Assembly: GCA_022819985.1 (NCBI GenBank)
Contig: JAJEGH010000004.1
Location: forward strand, 124,001-188,000
Source of the DNA: Alphaproteobacteria bacterium
GTDB taxonomy: Bacteria; Pseudomonadota; Alphaproteobacteria; Bin65
DNA: 64,000 bases
Direction of reading: 5' to 3'
Part shown: piece after piece, positions 8,772 through 19,536 of the stretch
Layout of the letters: every line of letters begins with the position of its first letter
Position numbering within the stretch: position 1 is the stretch's first letter
Program-made: the position numbers and the translations under genes
Notes under the pieces: generated by a model
The model's database searches: none
What the model was told of the DNA's origin: nothing
The model's input: the letters and a program-made list of their open reading frames with translations, nothing else

Positions 8772-9770
8772 ATGGGCATCCGGATCGGAAATGTGATGCT
8801 GGACGCGCCGGTCCTGCTGGCGCCCATGTCCGGCGTGACCGATCTGCCGTTCCGGCGGCTCGTGCGGTCGTTCGGCGCCGGTCTGGTCTTTTCCGAGATG
8901 GTCGCCAGCCGCACAATGGTGCAGCGGACCCGCAAGTCGCGGCTCCGGGGCGACCTCAGCGGCGAGCGTCATCCCGCCGCGCTCCAGCTCGTCGGCGCGG
9001 ACCCGGCGGACATGGCCGAGGCGGCCCGGATGGCCCGGGACGGCGGCGCGGCCCTGATCGACATCAACTTCGGCTGTCCGGCGAAAAAGGTCGTGAACAA
9101 GGCGTGCGGATCGGCGCTGATGCGCGAGCCGGCGCTTGCCGCGCGCATTGTCGAAGCGGTGGTGCGCGCCGCCGATCCGCTGCCGGTGACCGCGAAAATG
9201 CGCCTGGGATGGGACGAGGCGCACCGCAACGCGCCGGAATTCGCCCGGCTGTGCGAAGCGGCCGGCGCCCGGATGCTCACCGTCCACGCCCGGACCCGCG
9301 AGCAGCGGTTCGGCGGCAGCGCCGACTGGGCCGCGGTGGCGCCGGTCAAACGCGCCGTCGGCGTGCCGGTCATCGTCAACGGCGACATCCGCTCGCCGGC
9401 GGATGCGGCGGAAGCCCTGGCGCGGTCGGGAGCCGACGGCGTCATGATCGGCCGCGGCGCCTGCGGCCGGCCGTGGCTGCTGCGCGACGCGATGCGGCGC
9501 ATGGCCGGCCGCCCGGCCGCCGCACCGCCCGCCGGGCCGGCGCTTGCTGCGCTCGTCAAGGGCCACTACGGCGCCATCCTCGAACATTACGGCGTTCCGG
9601 TGGGGGTCAGGATCGCCCGCAAGCACCTCGCCTGGTACGCCGACGCCGCCGGCGTGCCGCCATCCTTCAGGGCCGCGGCGAACCGGATGACCGGGCCCGC
9701 CGGGGTCTTGGACCTGATCGACCGGGCCTTCGCGGCGCCCGCGCCGCCGCCCGCAGCCCTGGCGGCCTGA
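8772..9770 (+). CDS. dusB: tRNA-dihydrouridine synthase (DusB type)
   Basis: A 332-residue FMN-dependent TIM-barrel enzyme that reduces uridines in the tRNA D-loop. Signature motifs are APMSGVTDLPFRRLVRSFGA near the start, FSEMVAS, DINFGCPAKKVVNKACGSAL with the catalytic cysteine near residue 103, LTVHARTREQ, and NGDIRSPADAAEALARSGADG. The ATG at 8772 gives the usual N-terminus. It immediately precedes ntrB (2 bp), the conserved alphaproteobacterial arrangement (nifR3-ntrBC). Confidence 0.96.
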   Translation: MGIRIGNVMLDAPVLLAPMSGVTDLPFRRLVRSFGAGLVFSEMVASRTMVQRTRKSRLRGDLSGERHPAALQLVGADPADMAEAARMARDGGAALIDINFGCPAKKVVNKACGSALMREPALAARIVEAVVRAADPLPVTAKMRLGWDEAHRNAPEFARLCEAAGARMLTVHARTREQRFGGSADWAAVAPVKRAVGVPVIVNGDIRSPADAAEALARSGADGVMIGRGACGRPWLLRDAMRRMAGRPAAAPPAGPALAALVKGHYGAILEHYGVPVGVRIARKHLAWYADAAGVPPSFRAAANRMTGPAGVLDLIDRAFAAPAPPPAALAA

Positions 9771-9772
9771 CC

Positions 9773-10948
9773 GTGGCCCTGACCGCCGCCTCAGCGCCGC
9801 GGGAACGGACCGGCGCCGGGACCGGGACTCCGGCAGACGCTCCGGACGCCCCAAAGGACCGGGCCGAGGATCGGGCCGAGAGCTGGGCGGACGGCCGCGC
9901 CTGCCTCAATGCGCTGGCGGACGCGATCCTCGTCGTCGACCGGGACAACGCCATCCGGTTCGCCAATCCCGCCGCCGAAAATCTGCTGCGCTCCAGCCGG
10001 AAAGCCATCTGCCGGAGGACGCTCGCGCAGTATTTTCCGGAAGACAGCCCGGTTTTCTCGCTCCTGCAGCAGGCGCGGGAGACCGGCAGCACCGTCGCGG
10101 ACAGCGACGCGTCGCTCGAATCGCGGCAGCGGGCCATCCCCCATGTCGCCGTCCACGCCAGCCCGGTCGGCGACGGTGCCGGATCGATCGTGCTCAGCTT
10201 CCGGGAGCAATCCATCGTCCACCAGATCGACCGCCAGCTCAGCCATCGCAGCGCCGCCCGTTCGGTCTCCGCCATGGCCGCCCTGCTGGCCCACGAAATC
10301 CGCAACCCCCTGAGCGGCATCAAGGGCGCCGCGCAACTGCTCGAATCCGCGGCGTCCGCAGAGGACCGGCCGCTCGCCAGCCTGATCTGCGAGGAGGCCG
10401 ACCGGCTGAACGCCCTGGTCGACCGGTTCGAGATATTCGCCGACCGGCCGCTGGTCCGGCGCGACGGGGTCAACATCCACGAAGTCCTGGGCCGGGTCAG
10501 GCGCACCGCCGAGTACGGTTTCGCGAAGAGCCTGCGGATCGTCGAGGACTACGATCCGTCCCTGCCGCCGGTTCCGGGCGACCGGGACCGGCTGGTCCAG
10601 GTGTTCCTGAATCTGGTGAAGAACGCCGCCGAGGCGGCGCCGGACCGGGACGGCGAGATCCGCCTGCGCACCGCCTATCGCGCGGGTGTCCGGATCACGG
10701 CGCCGGCCGGCGACGGCGCGATCCGGTTGCCGATCGTCGTCTCGGTCGAGGATAATGGCCCCGGCATACCCGGCGAACTGCGCAACCACCTGTTCGATCC
10801 GTTCGTGACGACCAAATCGGCGGGCAGCGGCCTCGGCCTCGCGCTGGTCGCCAAGCTGGTCGAAGAGCTGGGCGGGGTCGTCGAATTCGACCGGGACAAC
10901 GGGCGCACCGTGTTCCAGGTGCGGCTGCCGGCGCAGGAAGGGCCCTGA
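9773..10948 (+). CDS. ntrB: Nitrogen regulation sensor histidine kinase NtrB
   Basis: A 391-residue cytoplasmic kinase. A PAS domain occupies about residues 40-140 (LADAILVVDRDNAIRFANPA). The phospho-acceptor histidine is in LLAHEIRNPLSGIKGAAQLL near residue 172. The ATPase domain has the N box LNLVKNAAEA, the G1 box VEDNGPGIP and G2 GSGLGLAL. It phosphorylates NtrC when PII signals nitrogen shortage. I start it at the GTG at 9773, 2 bp after the dusB stop; the roughly 30 residues before the PAS domain are Ala/Asp/Pro-rich, so the exact start is less certain. It ends 3 bp before ntrC. Confidence 0.95.
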   Translation: MALTAASAPRERTGAGTGTPADAPDAPKDRAEDRAESWADGRACLNALADAILVVDRDNAIRFANPAAENLLRSSRKAICRRTLAQYFPEDSPVFSLLQQARETGSTVADSDASLESRQRAIPHVAVHASPVGDGAGSIVLSFREQSIVHQIDRQLSHRSAARSVSAMAALLAHEIRNPLSGIKGAAQLLESAASAEDRPLASLICEEADRLNALVDRFEIFADRPLVRRDGVNIHEVLGRVRRTAEYGFAKSLRIVEDYDPSLPPVPGDRDRLVQVFLNLVKNAAEAAPDRDGEIRLRTAYRAGVRITAPAGDGAIRLPIVVSVEDNGPGIPGELRNHLFDPFVTTKSAGSGLGLALVAKLVEELGGVVEFDRDNGRTVFQVRLPAQEGP

Positions 10949-10951
10949 CCC

Positions 10952-12447
<1,496 letters not shown>

Positions 12448-12448
<1 letters not shown>

Positions 12449-14721
12449 TGGACAGCGCCGCCGCCCCGGCCCGCCGGCGCCAGCGCGCGATGCTGCGGCT
12501 CTCGGCGCTCGCCAACCGCGTCGCCCTGTCGAGCCGCCTGACCGTCGGGCTGACGATCGCGGCGGTCGTCATCAGCCTGGCGACCGCGATCAACCTTGCG
12601 GAGTCGCCGCTCGGCGCCGATCCGGCCATCAACGTCGCGCTGATCCTGATCGATCTGATGGTCGTCCTGCCGCTTGCCGGGCTCATCGCGTTCCGGATCG
12701 TCCTGCTCTGGTCGGCCCGGCGGCAGGGCAAGGCGGGGTCGCGGCTGCATGCGCGGCTGGTGCTTCTGTTCAGTTTCGTGGCGGTGGCGCCGGCGATCGT
12801 CGTTGCGGTGTTTTCCGCCGCGATGTTCGAATTCGGCATCCAGTCCTGGTTCAGCAGCCGGGTCGGTACGGCGCTGCGCGAATCGGTTCAGATGACCGAG
12901 AAATACGTCGACGAGCACATCATCGCGCTGCAGGCGGACATCCGCAATCTGGCGTCCGACATCAACGAGAGCGCCCTGGGACTGATGAGCGAGCCGCAGC
13001 GCCTGCCCGACTTCTTCAACCGGCGCGTGCGCGAACGCGGCATCGTCGGCGCCTCGGTGTTCGACGAGTTCGGGCGCGTGCTGGTCGGCACTGTCGGCAG
13101 CTTTTCGCCGGCGAACGAAACGCCGGCGAATCTCCGCGCCGCCATATCGCGTATCCGCAGGGACGGCGACATCGTCCTGATGGCGCGCCGGGGCGAACAC
13201 AATATCCGCGCGATAACGCGGCTGACGATCTTCTTCGATTCGAATCTCTATCTCTATGTCAGCCGCCCGATCGAGCCGACCCTGCGCTCCCATATGCTGC
13301 GCATGAAGGAGGCGGTCGACGAATATCTTATGCTCGAGGGACAGCGCTCCGACATGCAGATCGGCTACTTCCTGCTGTACGGAGTGGTCTCGCTGCTGCT
13401 CCTGCTCGCCGCGGTCTGGCTGGGGCTCTATTTCGCCAACCGGATGATCCGGCCGATCTCCGAACTGGTCGCCGCGTCGGAGCGGGTCGGCAAGGGCGAC
13501 CTCAGCGTCAGGGTACGCAGCGCCGGGCAGGACGAAATTGCCAATTTATCCAAATCTTTCAATCAAATGACGGGAGAACTTCAACGAAACCGGGAAGAAC
13601 TTGTAGAAGCGAACCGGCAGGTCGAGGCGCGCCGGGAGTTTACCGAGAAAGTGCTCGAGGGCGTGACCGCCGGGGTGATCGGCCTCGACGCCGGGCGCCG
13701 GATCAACCTGCCGAACCGGTCGGCGTCCGATCTTCTCGGAATCGACCTGGAAAGCCGGATCGGCGAGAAGATCGCCGATATCGTGCCGGAATTCGGCGAG
13801 ATGATGGAGCGGGTCGAGCGCAATCCGGCGCGCCTCCACGGCAGCGAGATCGTCATTCACCGCAACGACCGGGCGCGCACCCTCATGGTGCGCCTCGCCG
13901 CCGAGCGCCTGGGGTCGGAAACCGTGGGCTATGTCCTCACCTTCGACGATATCACCGACCTGCAGCAGGCCCAGCGCACGGCGGCCTGGGCCGATGTCGC
14001 CCGCCGGATCGCCCATGAAATCAAGAATCCGCTGACGCCGATCCAGCTCTCGGCCGAACGCCTGCGGCGCAAATATCTCAAGCATATCGAGACGGATCCG
14101 GAAGTTTTCGATACCTGCACCGACACGATCATCCGGCAGGTCGACGATATCGGCCGGCTGGTCAGCGAGTTTTCCAGCTTTGCGCGGATGCCGGCGCCGC
14201 GCATGAAGGAAAACGACCTGCGGAAGCTGTGCCGGCAGGCGATTTTTCTCGAACGCTCGGCCCATCCGGCGATCGCCTACGAATTCGCGAAATCCCAGAC
14301 GCCGCTGCACGTCCTGTGCGACGGCCATCAGATCGGCCAGGCGCTGACCAACCTGCTGCAGAACGCCGCCAACGCAATCGAGGAACAGGGCGGCCCGGAC
14401 GATTCGGGACGGGCCGGCGCCATTACCGTCGCGATCGACGACGACGAGACGGGCATAACCGTGTCGATTGCCGATACCGGCCTCGGCTTGCCGACCGACA
14501 TGCTGCACCGGTTGACCGAGCCCTACGTCTCGACCCGGGCGAAGGGCACCGGACTGGGACTCGCCATCGTGCGCAAGATCATGGAGGATCATGGCGGCGA
14601 GTTGCGGTTGAAGAACGACTATTCGACGGAAAGGAAGATTCGCGGTGCAACAGTCAGCATGGCGTTCCCGGCGACCGTTCGCGCGGACAGGGCCGCCCGG
14701 CCCGTTCCGGCGGACGCCTGA
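12448..14721 (+). CDS. ntrY: Membrane sensor histidine kinase NtrY
   Basis: A 757-residue kinase. Two or three hydrophobic N-terminal segments (LTVGLTIAAVVISLATAINL, NVALILIDLMVVLPLAGLIA, LVLLFSFVAVAPAIVVAVFS) precede a roughly 200-residue extracytoplasmic domain. Another membrane segment (LLYGVVSLLLLLAAVWLGLY) follows near residue 310. Then come a HAMP linker (RPISELVAASERVGKGDLSV), a PAS domain, the H box RRIAHEIKNPLTPIQLSAER near residue 522, and an ATPase domain ending GTGLGLAIVRKIMEDHGGEL. NtrYX senses nitrogen and redox state and adjusts envelope and respiratory functions in this class. It overlaps ntrC by one base. Confidence 0.96.
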
Positions 14722-14770
14722 CATGCCCCGGTTCCGGTCCGGATCCCGGTCGCACCCGGACGGCTAGCCG

Positions 14771-16174
14771 ATGTCCGCCGAAATCCTCGTCGTCGACGAC
14801 GAAGCCGACATCCGCAAGCAGATATCGGGCATCCTGACCGACGAAGGATACCAGACCCGGGTCGCCGCCGACGCCGAGGAAGCGCTCAGGCAGATTCGCG
14901 CCCGGCGGCCGTCGCTGATCCTGCTGGATATCTGGCTGGAGGGCAGCCGGAAGGACGGCATCGAAATTCTCGGACTGGTCAAGAAAGACCATCCCGACCT
15001 GCCGGTCATCATGATCAGCGGCCACGGAACGGTCGAAATCGCCGTGAACGCCATCAAGATGGGCGCCTACGACTTTATCGAGAAGCCGTTCAAGACCGAC
15101 CGGCTGCTCCTGCTGGTCGAGCGCGCCATCGAGACCGAGCGCCTGAAACGGGAGAACGAAGCGCTGCTCGAGCGCACCGGCGGCGCCATCGAGCTGATCG
15201 GCCATTCGCCGGCGATCGCGCAGATCGACCAGGCGATCGGGCGGGTCGCCCGCACGAGCAGTCGGGTGCTCGTCACCGGGGCCGCCGGCGTCGGCAAGGA
15301 GGTCGTCGCCCGGCTGATCCATCAGCGCAGCGCGCGCGGCAACGGCCCGTTCGTGAGCGTGAACTGCGCGACCATGCATCCGGACCGGCTGGAACAGGAA
15401 CTGTTCGGCGAAGAGACCGGCGAACGCACGACCAGCGGCATTCTCGAACTCTGCCACGGCGGCACGCTCCTGCTCGACGAAGTGGCGGAAATGCCGTGGG
15501 AAACCCAGGGCAAGTTCGTGCGGATTCTCCAGGACCGGGGATTCGAGCGGATCGGCGGCCGGGCGACCGTTGAGGTCGATATCCGCGTCATCGCGTCGAC
15601 GAGCCGGCGTCTCGAAGCCGAAATCGCCGCCCGGCGTTTCCGCGAGGACCTGTACTACCGCCTCAGGGTCGTCCCCATCGATATTCCGCCCCTGCGCGAC
15701 CGCCGCCCGGACATCCCCGAACTGGCCCGGCATTTCATGGCAAGAGCCGCCGCCCGGTCCGGCCTGCCGGCGCGCAGCTTCTCCGCGGACGCGCTGGCGG
15801 CCCTGCAGGCCTACGACTGGCCGGGCAATGTCAGGGAGCTGGGCAACGTCATCGACCGGCTGCTCATCATGGCTCAGGCCGGGCCCGGCGAACAGTTGAC
15901 GGCGAAGATGATGCCGCCGGAAATCCTCGGCGAAGAGACCATGCTGCCGCGCTTCGAGAAGGGCGGCGAGATCATGGCGCTGCCCTTGCGGGAGGCCCGG
16001 GAAATGTTCGAGCGCGAGTATCTGGCGGCGCAGATCGACCGGTTCGGCGGCAACGTCTCCAGGACGGCGGAATTCGTCGGTATGGAACGCTCCGCCCTGC
16101 ACCGCAAGCTGAAGCTGCTCGGCCTGACCGGCGGCGAGCGCGGCGCCGGCGACAGCGCCGATACGGTCCATTGA
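14771..16174 (+). CDS. ntrX: Response regulator NtrX
   Basis: A 467-residue partner of NtrY. The receiver domain has VVDDEADIRKQI and the phospho-Asp in LLDIWLEGS near residue 53. The AAA+ domain keeps Walker A (GAAGVGKEVVA) and Walker B (GTLLLDEVAEMP). It lacks the GAFTGA loop, where EETGERTTSG is found instead, so it probably does not drive sigma54 promoters. Loss of this loop is usual for NtrX proteins. A Fis-type DNA-binding helix-turn-helix ends the protein (GGNVSRTAEFVGMERSALHR). A 49-bp gap separates it from ntrY. Confidence 0.96.
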   Translation: MSAEILVVDDEADIRKQISGILTDEGYQTRVAADAEEALRQIRARRPSLILLDIWLEGSRKDGIEILGLVKKDHPDLPVIMISGHGTVEIAVNAIKMGAYDFIEKPFKTDRLLLLVERAIETERLKRENEALLERTGGAIELIGHSPAIAQIDQAIGRVARTSSRVLVTGAAGVGKEVVARLIHQRSARGNGPFVSVNCATMHPDRLEQELFGEETGERTTSGILELCHGGTLLLDEVAEMPWETQGKFVRILQDRGFERIGGRATVEVDIRVIASTSRRLEAEIAARRFREDLYYRLRVVPIDIPPLRDRRPDIPELARHFMARAAARSGLPARSFSADALAALQAYDWPGNVRELGNVIDRLLIMAQAGPGEQLTAKMMPPEILGEETMLPRFEKGGEIMALPLREAREMFEREYLAAQIDRFGGNVSRTAEFVGMERSALHRKLKLLGLTGGERGAGDSADTVH

Positions 16175-16228
16175 TCCGCCGCAGCCTAACTTACGGCAGC
16201 CTTACTCACTACGGGGTCCGTTGACATC

Positions 16229-17605
16229 ATGCGCGTAATCGTGTGCGGGGCGGGGCAGGTGGGTCTCAACATCGCCCGCCACCTGGCGACCGAGAACAAC
16301 GAGGTCACCGTCATCGACCGGTCCGAGGCGCTGATCCGCCGCATCAGCGATGCCCTGGACGTGCGCGCCATCGTCGGCCATGCGCCGCATCCCGACGTGC
16401 TGGAGCGCGCCGGCGCCGCCGACTGCGACATGATCATCGCGGTCACCCAGACCGACGAGGTCAACATGGTTGCCTGCCAGGTGGCCCATTCCCTGTTCGA
16501 GGTGCCGACCAAGATCGCCCGGGTGCGGGCGCAATCCTACCTGCAGCCGATCTGGGCGAGCCTGTTCAGCGCCGATCACATGCCGATCGACGTGCGCATC
16601 TCCCCGGAAGTCGAGGTTGCGCGGGCGGTCCGGCGCCGCATGCACGTTCCCGGCGCCTTCGAGGCGATTCCGCTCGGCCTCGGCAAGGTGCAGGCGATCG
16701 GCACCCGGCTGGGCGAGGACTGCCCGGTGCTGGACACGCCGATCCGCCAGCTGACTTCCCTGTTTCCCGACCTGGCCACGGTGATCGTCGCCATCCTGCG
16801 CGACGGCCGGACGATCGTGCCGACGCCGGACGACCAGCTGCTGTCCGGCGACGAAATCTACTTCGTCGCCGACCGCGACCACGTCGCGCGCGCCATGGCG
16901 GCTTTCGGCCACGAAGAGCCGGAGGCGCACCGGGTCGTCATCGTCGGCGGCGGCAATATCGGCCTGTTCCTTGCCCAGGAGATCGAGGAGCAGGACGAGG
17001 AGGTCTCGCTCAAGCTGGTCGAGCAGGACGAGGCGCGGGCGAAGCTGGTCGCAACGTCCCTGTCCCATACCGTCGTCGTCCACGGCGATGTCCTGGACAG
17101 CGAAATCCTCGAAGACCTCAACATTCCCCATACCGACACGCTGATCACCGTCACCGACAACGACGAAGTCAACGTGCTCGCGGCGCTGCTCGCCAAGCGG
17201 CTCGGCTGCGCGCGCACGGTGGCGCTGGTCAACACCGAGCATTACCAGCCGCTGGTCACCTCGCTCGGCATCGATGTCGCGGTCTCGCCGCGCGCCATTA
17301 CGGTGTCGACCATCCTCCAGCATCTGCGCCGTGGGCGGATCCGGGCGGTCCATTCGCTGCGCGAAGGGGTAGGGGAGATCATCGAGGCCGAGGCGATGGA
17401 TACCTCGCGGATCGTCGGCAGGCCCCTGAACAGCGCGAAACTGGACAAGGGCATCATGGTCGGCGCGATCGTCCGGGGGGACGAAGTCGTCATGGCGCGC
17501 GGCGATACCGTGATCGAGGCGGGCGACCGGGTGATCCTCTACGCCCTGCCGAACGTTGTGCGCAAGGTCGAGAAGCTGTTCTCCGTCAGCCTCGAATTCT
17601 TCTAG
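16229..17605 (+). CDS. trkA: Trk potassium uptake NAD-binding regulatory subunit TrkA
   Basis: A 458-residue cytoplasmic protein with two RCK modules. Each has a Rossmann NAD(H)-binding start (VIVCGAGQVGLNIARHLA at residue 3 and VVIVGGGNIGLFLAQEI near 236) followed by a TrkA-C ligand domain. It gates the TrkH/TrkG potassium channel at the inner membrane; no trkH is in this window. Its place directly after ntrYX is conserved among alphaproteobacteria. The start is the ATG at 16229. Confidence 0.96.
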   Translation: MRVIVCGAGQVGLNIARHLATENNEVTVIDRSEALIRRISDALDVRAIVGHAPHPDVLERAGAADCDMIIAVTQTDEVNMVACQVAHSLFEVPTKIARVRAQSYLQPIWASLFSADHMPIDVRISPEVEVARAVRRRMHVPGAFEAIPLGLGKVQAIGTRLGEDCPVLDTPIRQLTSLFPDLATVIVAILRDGRTIVPTPDDQLLSGDEIYFVADRDHVARAMAAFGHEEPEAHRVVIVGGGNIGLFLAQEIEEQDEEVSLKLVEQDEARAKLVATSLSHTVVVHGDVLDSEILEDLNIPHTDTLITVTDNDEVNVLAALLAKRLGCARTVALVNTEHYQPLVTSLGIDVAVSPRAITVSTILQHLRRGRIRAVHSLREGVGEIIEAEAMDTSRIVGRPLNSAKLDKGIMVGAIVRGDEVVMARGDTVIEAGDRVILYALPNVVRKVEKLFSVSLEFF

Positions 17606-17658
17606 CGCCGCGCCCATCGCATTCCGCGCCTTTCCCGATCGCGTTTCCGAGGCCCGCC

Positions 17659-18522
17659 ATGTCCCGTTTCGCCTATGTCAACGGCCGCTTCACCCGACAC
17701 CGCGACGCCGCGGTCCATATCGAGGACCGGGGCTACCAGTTCGCCGACGCCGTCTATGAGGTCATCGCGATCCAGAACGGCCGCTTCGTCGACGAGGAAC
17801 CCCATCTCGACCGGCTCGACCGTTCGCTCGGCGAATTGCGCATGGCGCCGCCGGTCGCCCGGTCCGCCCTCAAACGCATCCTGCGCGAAACCGTCCGGCG
17901 CAACCGGGTGCGCAACGGCATCGTCTATCTGCAGGTCTCGCGCGGCGTCGCCCGGCGCGACCATGCCTTTCCGGCGCACCGGGACTCCTCCCTCGTCGTG
18001 ACGGCCCGGTCGACGAAACCGAAGTCGGCGGCGATGGCGGACGGCGTCGTTGTGGTGACGACGGAGGACATCCGCTGGAAGCGCTGCGACATCAAGACGG
18101 TCGGTCTCCTGCCGAATGTGCTCGCCAAGCAGCATGCGGCGGAGGCGGGCGCCTACGAAAGCTGGATGGTCACGCCGGACGGCGACGTCACGGAAGGCAC
18201 GTCGGCCAACGCCTGGATCGTAACGGCCGGCCGCGAGGTCGTGACCCGGCCGCCGACCAACGCGATCCTCAACGGCATCACCCGCCGCACCGTTCGCGCC
18301 ATCGCCGAGCGCGAGGGCTATACCGTGGTCGAGCGGGTCTTCTCGCTCGACGAGGCGCGGGCCGCGGCCGAGGCCTTCCTGACCAGCACGACCTCCCATG
18401 TCATGCCGGTCGTGCGGATCGACGATACGCCGGTCGGCGACGGCCGGCCCGGCCCGCTGACCGCAGCGCTCCAGGCCGATTACGCCGCCCATGCAGGCAT
18501 GGCGCGTCCGGATACAGCATGA
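17659..18522 (+). CDS. dat: D-amino-acid transaminase (class IV aminotransferase)
   Basis: A 287-residue PLP enzyme of fold type IV. The start MSRFAYVNGRFTRHRDAAVH and IEDRGYQFADAVYEV are typical of D-alanine transaminases. The PLP lysine lies in RWKRCDIKTVGLLPNVLAKQ near residue 146. The phosphate-binding loop EGTSANAW and the late LTSTTSHVMPV are present. It interconverts D-alanine and D-glutamate with 2-oxoacids, feeding peptidoglycan. Its last 4 bp overlap the HAD phosphatase ATG (ATGA). Confidence 0.93.
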   Translation: MSRFAYVNGRFTRHRDAAVHIEDRGYQFADAVYEVIAIQNGRFVDEEPHLDRLDRSLGELRMAPPVARSALKRILRETVRRNRVRNGIVYLQVSRGVARRDHAFPAHRDSSLVVTARSTKPKSAAMADGVVVVTTEDIRWKRCDIKTVGLLPNVLAKQHAAEAGAYESWMVTPDGDVTEGTSANAWIVTAGREVVTRPPTNAILNGITRRTVRAIAEREGYTVVERVFSLDEARAAAEAFLTSTTSHVMPVVRIDDTPVGDGRPGPLTAALQADYAAHAGMARPDTA

Positions 18523-19187
18523 CGGGGCTGCCGGCGCCGGCCGCCGTCCTGTTCGACTGGGACAACACGCTGGTCGACAACTGGGCCGCCATCGCCCGCG
18601 CCCTGAACGCCGCGCGCGGCGCCTTCGGCCATCCGGAAATGAGCGAAGCGGCGGTGCGCGGCTGGGTCCGGCAGTCGATGCGCAACAGCTTTCCCGCCAT
18701 GTTCGGCGACGCCTGGACCGAGGCGCGCGACATCTTCTACGGCAGTTTCCGCGCCGACCACCTGGAGATGCTGACGCCGCTGCCCGGCGCCGCCGGGCTG
18801 CTGCGCGGCCTCAACGGGCTCGGCGTCTATGTCGGCGTCGTCAGCAACAAGAACGGCGACTATCTGCGCAAGGAAATCCGCCATCTCGACTGGGGCGGTT
18901 ATTTCGGGCGGGCCGTCGGCGCCGGCGACGCCGTCGAGGACAAGCCGGCCGTCGCGCCGGTCGACCTTGCGCTTCGGGGAACCGGCATCGACCGGTCGGA
19001 ATCGGTCTGGTTCGTCGGCGATGCGGCGGTCGACATGGAATGCGCCATCCGCGCCGGCTGCACGCCGGTCCTGCGGGCGACCGGCGACGAGCCCGAAGCG
19101 GCATTCCGCGACTGGCCGCCGGCGGCTGTGGCGGATTCTTCCGAAGACATATTACGGCTTGCCGTCGATGCGCGGCGGCCCATATGA
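18519..19187 (+). CDS. HAD-superfamily hydrolase, phosphoglycolate-phosphatase-like
   Basis: A 222-residue HAD phosphatase. Motif I is LFDWDNTLVDNW near residue 14 (nucleophile and acid/base aspartates). The cap helices follow, then motif II VGVVSNKNG and motifs III/IV KPAVAPVDLAL and WFVGDAAVDMECA. The closest well-known relatives are Gph-type phosphoglycolate phosphatases, but HAD substrate prediction from sequence is weak. The ATG overlaps the stop of dat, so the two are co-translated. Hfq follows after 79 bp. Confidence 0.85.
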   Translation: MTGLPAPAAVLFDWDNTLVDNWAAIARALNAARGAFGHPEMSEAAVRGWVRQSMRNSFPAMFGDAWTEARDIFYGSFRADHLEMLTPLPGAAGLLRGLNGLGVYVGVVSNKNGDYLRKEIRHLDWGGYFGRAVGAGDAVEDKPAVAPVDLALRGTGIDRSESVWFVGDAAVDMECAIRAGCTPVLRATGDEPEAAFRDWPPAAVADSSEDILRLAVDARRPI

Positions 19188-19266
19188 CCCCTACGACCGG
19201 GACAAAGAGAGACTCTGAAGCTGGCGTGTCGCAACCGACTGCAGAAAAGTAACGAAGGGATCGAGC

Positions 19267-19521
19267 ATGTCGTCGGAAAAACAGAACCTGCAGGACGTTT
19301 TTCTGAACAACATCCGGAAAAACAAGACGCCGGTGACCGTGTTTCTGGTGAACGGCGTCAAATTGCAGGGAATTGTCACCTGGTTCGATAATTTCTGCAT
19401 CCTGCTGCGCCGGGATCAGCATTCGCAGTTGGTTTACAAGCACGCGGTCTCGACGGTGATGCCGTCGCAGCCGGTCCAGCTGTTCGAACCGGACACGGCG
19501 GGCGCCGACAGCAAAGCCTGA
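19267..19521 (+). CDS. hfq: RNA chaperone Hfq
   Basis: An 84-residue Sm-like hexameric chaperone that pairs small RNAs with mRNAs. The Sm1 motif reads [20 protein letters not shown] and [20 protein letters not shown], and the Sm2 motif is [10 protein letters not shown]. The start is the ATG at 19267, preceded by a clear GAAGGGA ribosome site. The TGA stop at 19519-19521 is in the same reading frame as the downstream hflX, which lacks a standard start codon. Confidence 0.98.
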   Translation: MSSEKQNLQDVFLNNIRKNKTPVTVFLVNGVKLQGIVTWFDNFCILLRRDQHSQLVYKHAVSTVMPSQPVQLFEPDTAGADSKA

Positions 19522-19536
19522 AACCGGGCCGCCGCC

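Noticed and set aside
14771-16174. NtrX lacking GAFTGA as a broken sigma54 activator
   Set aside because: Loss of this loop is usual for NtrX proteins, so it is not an anomaly.
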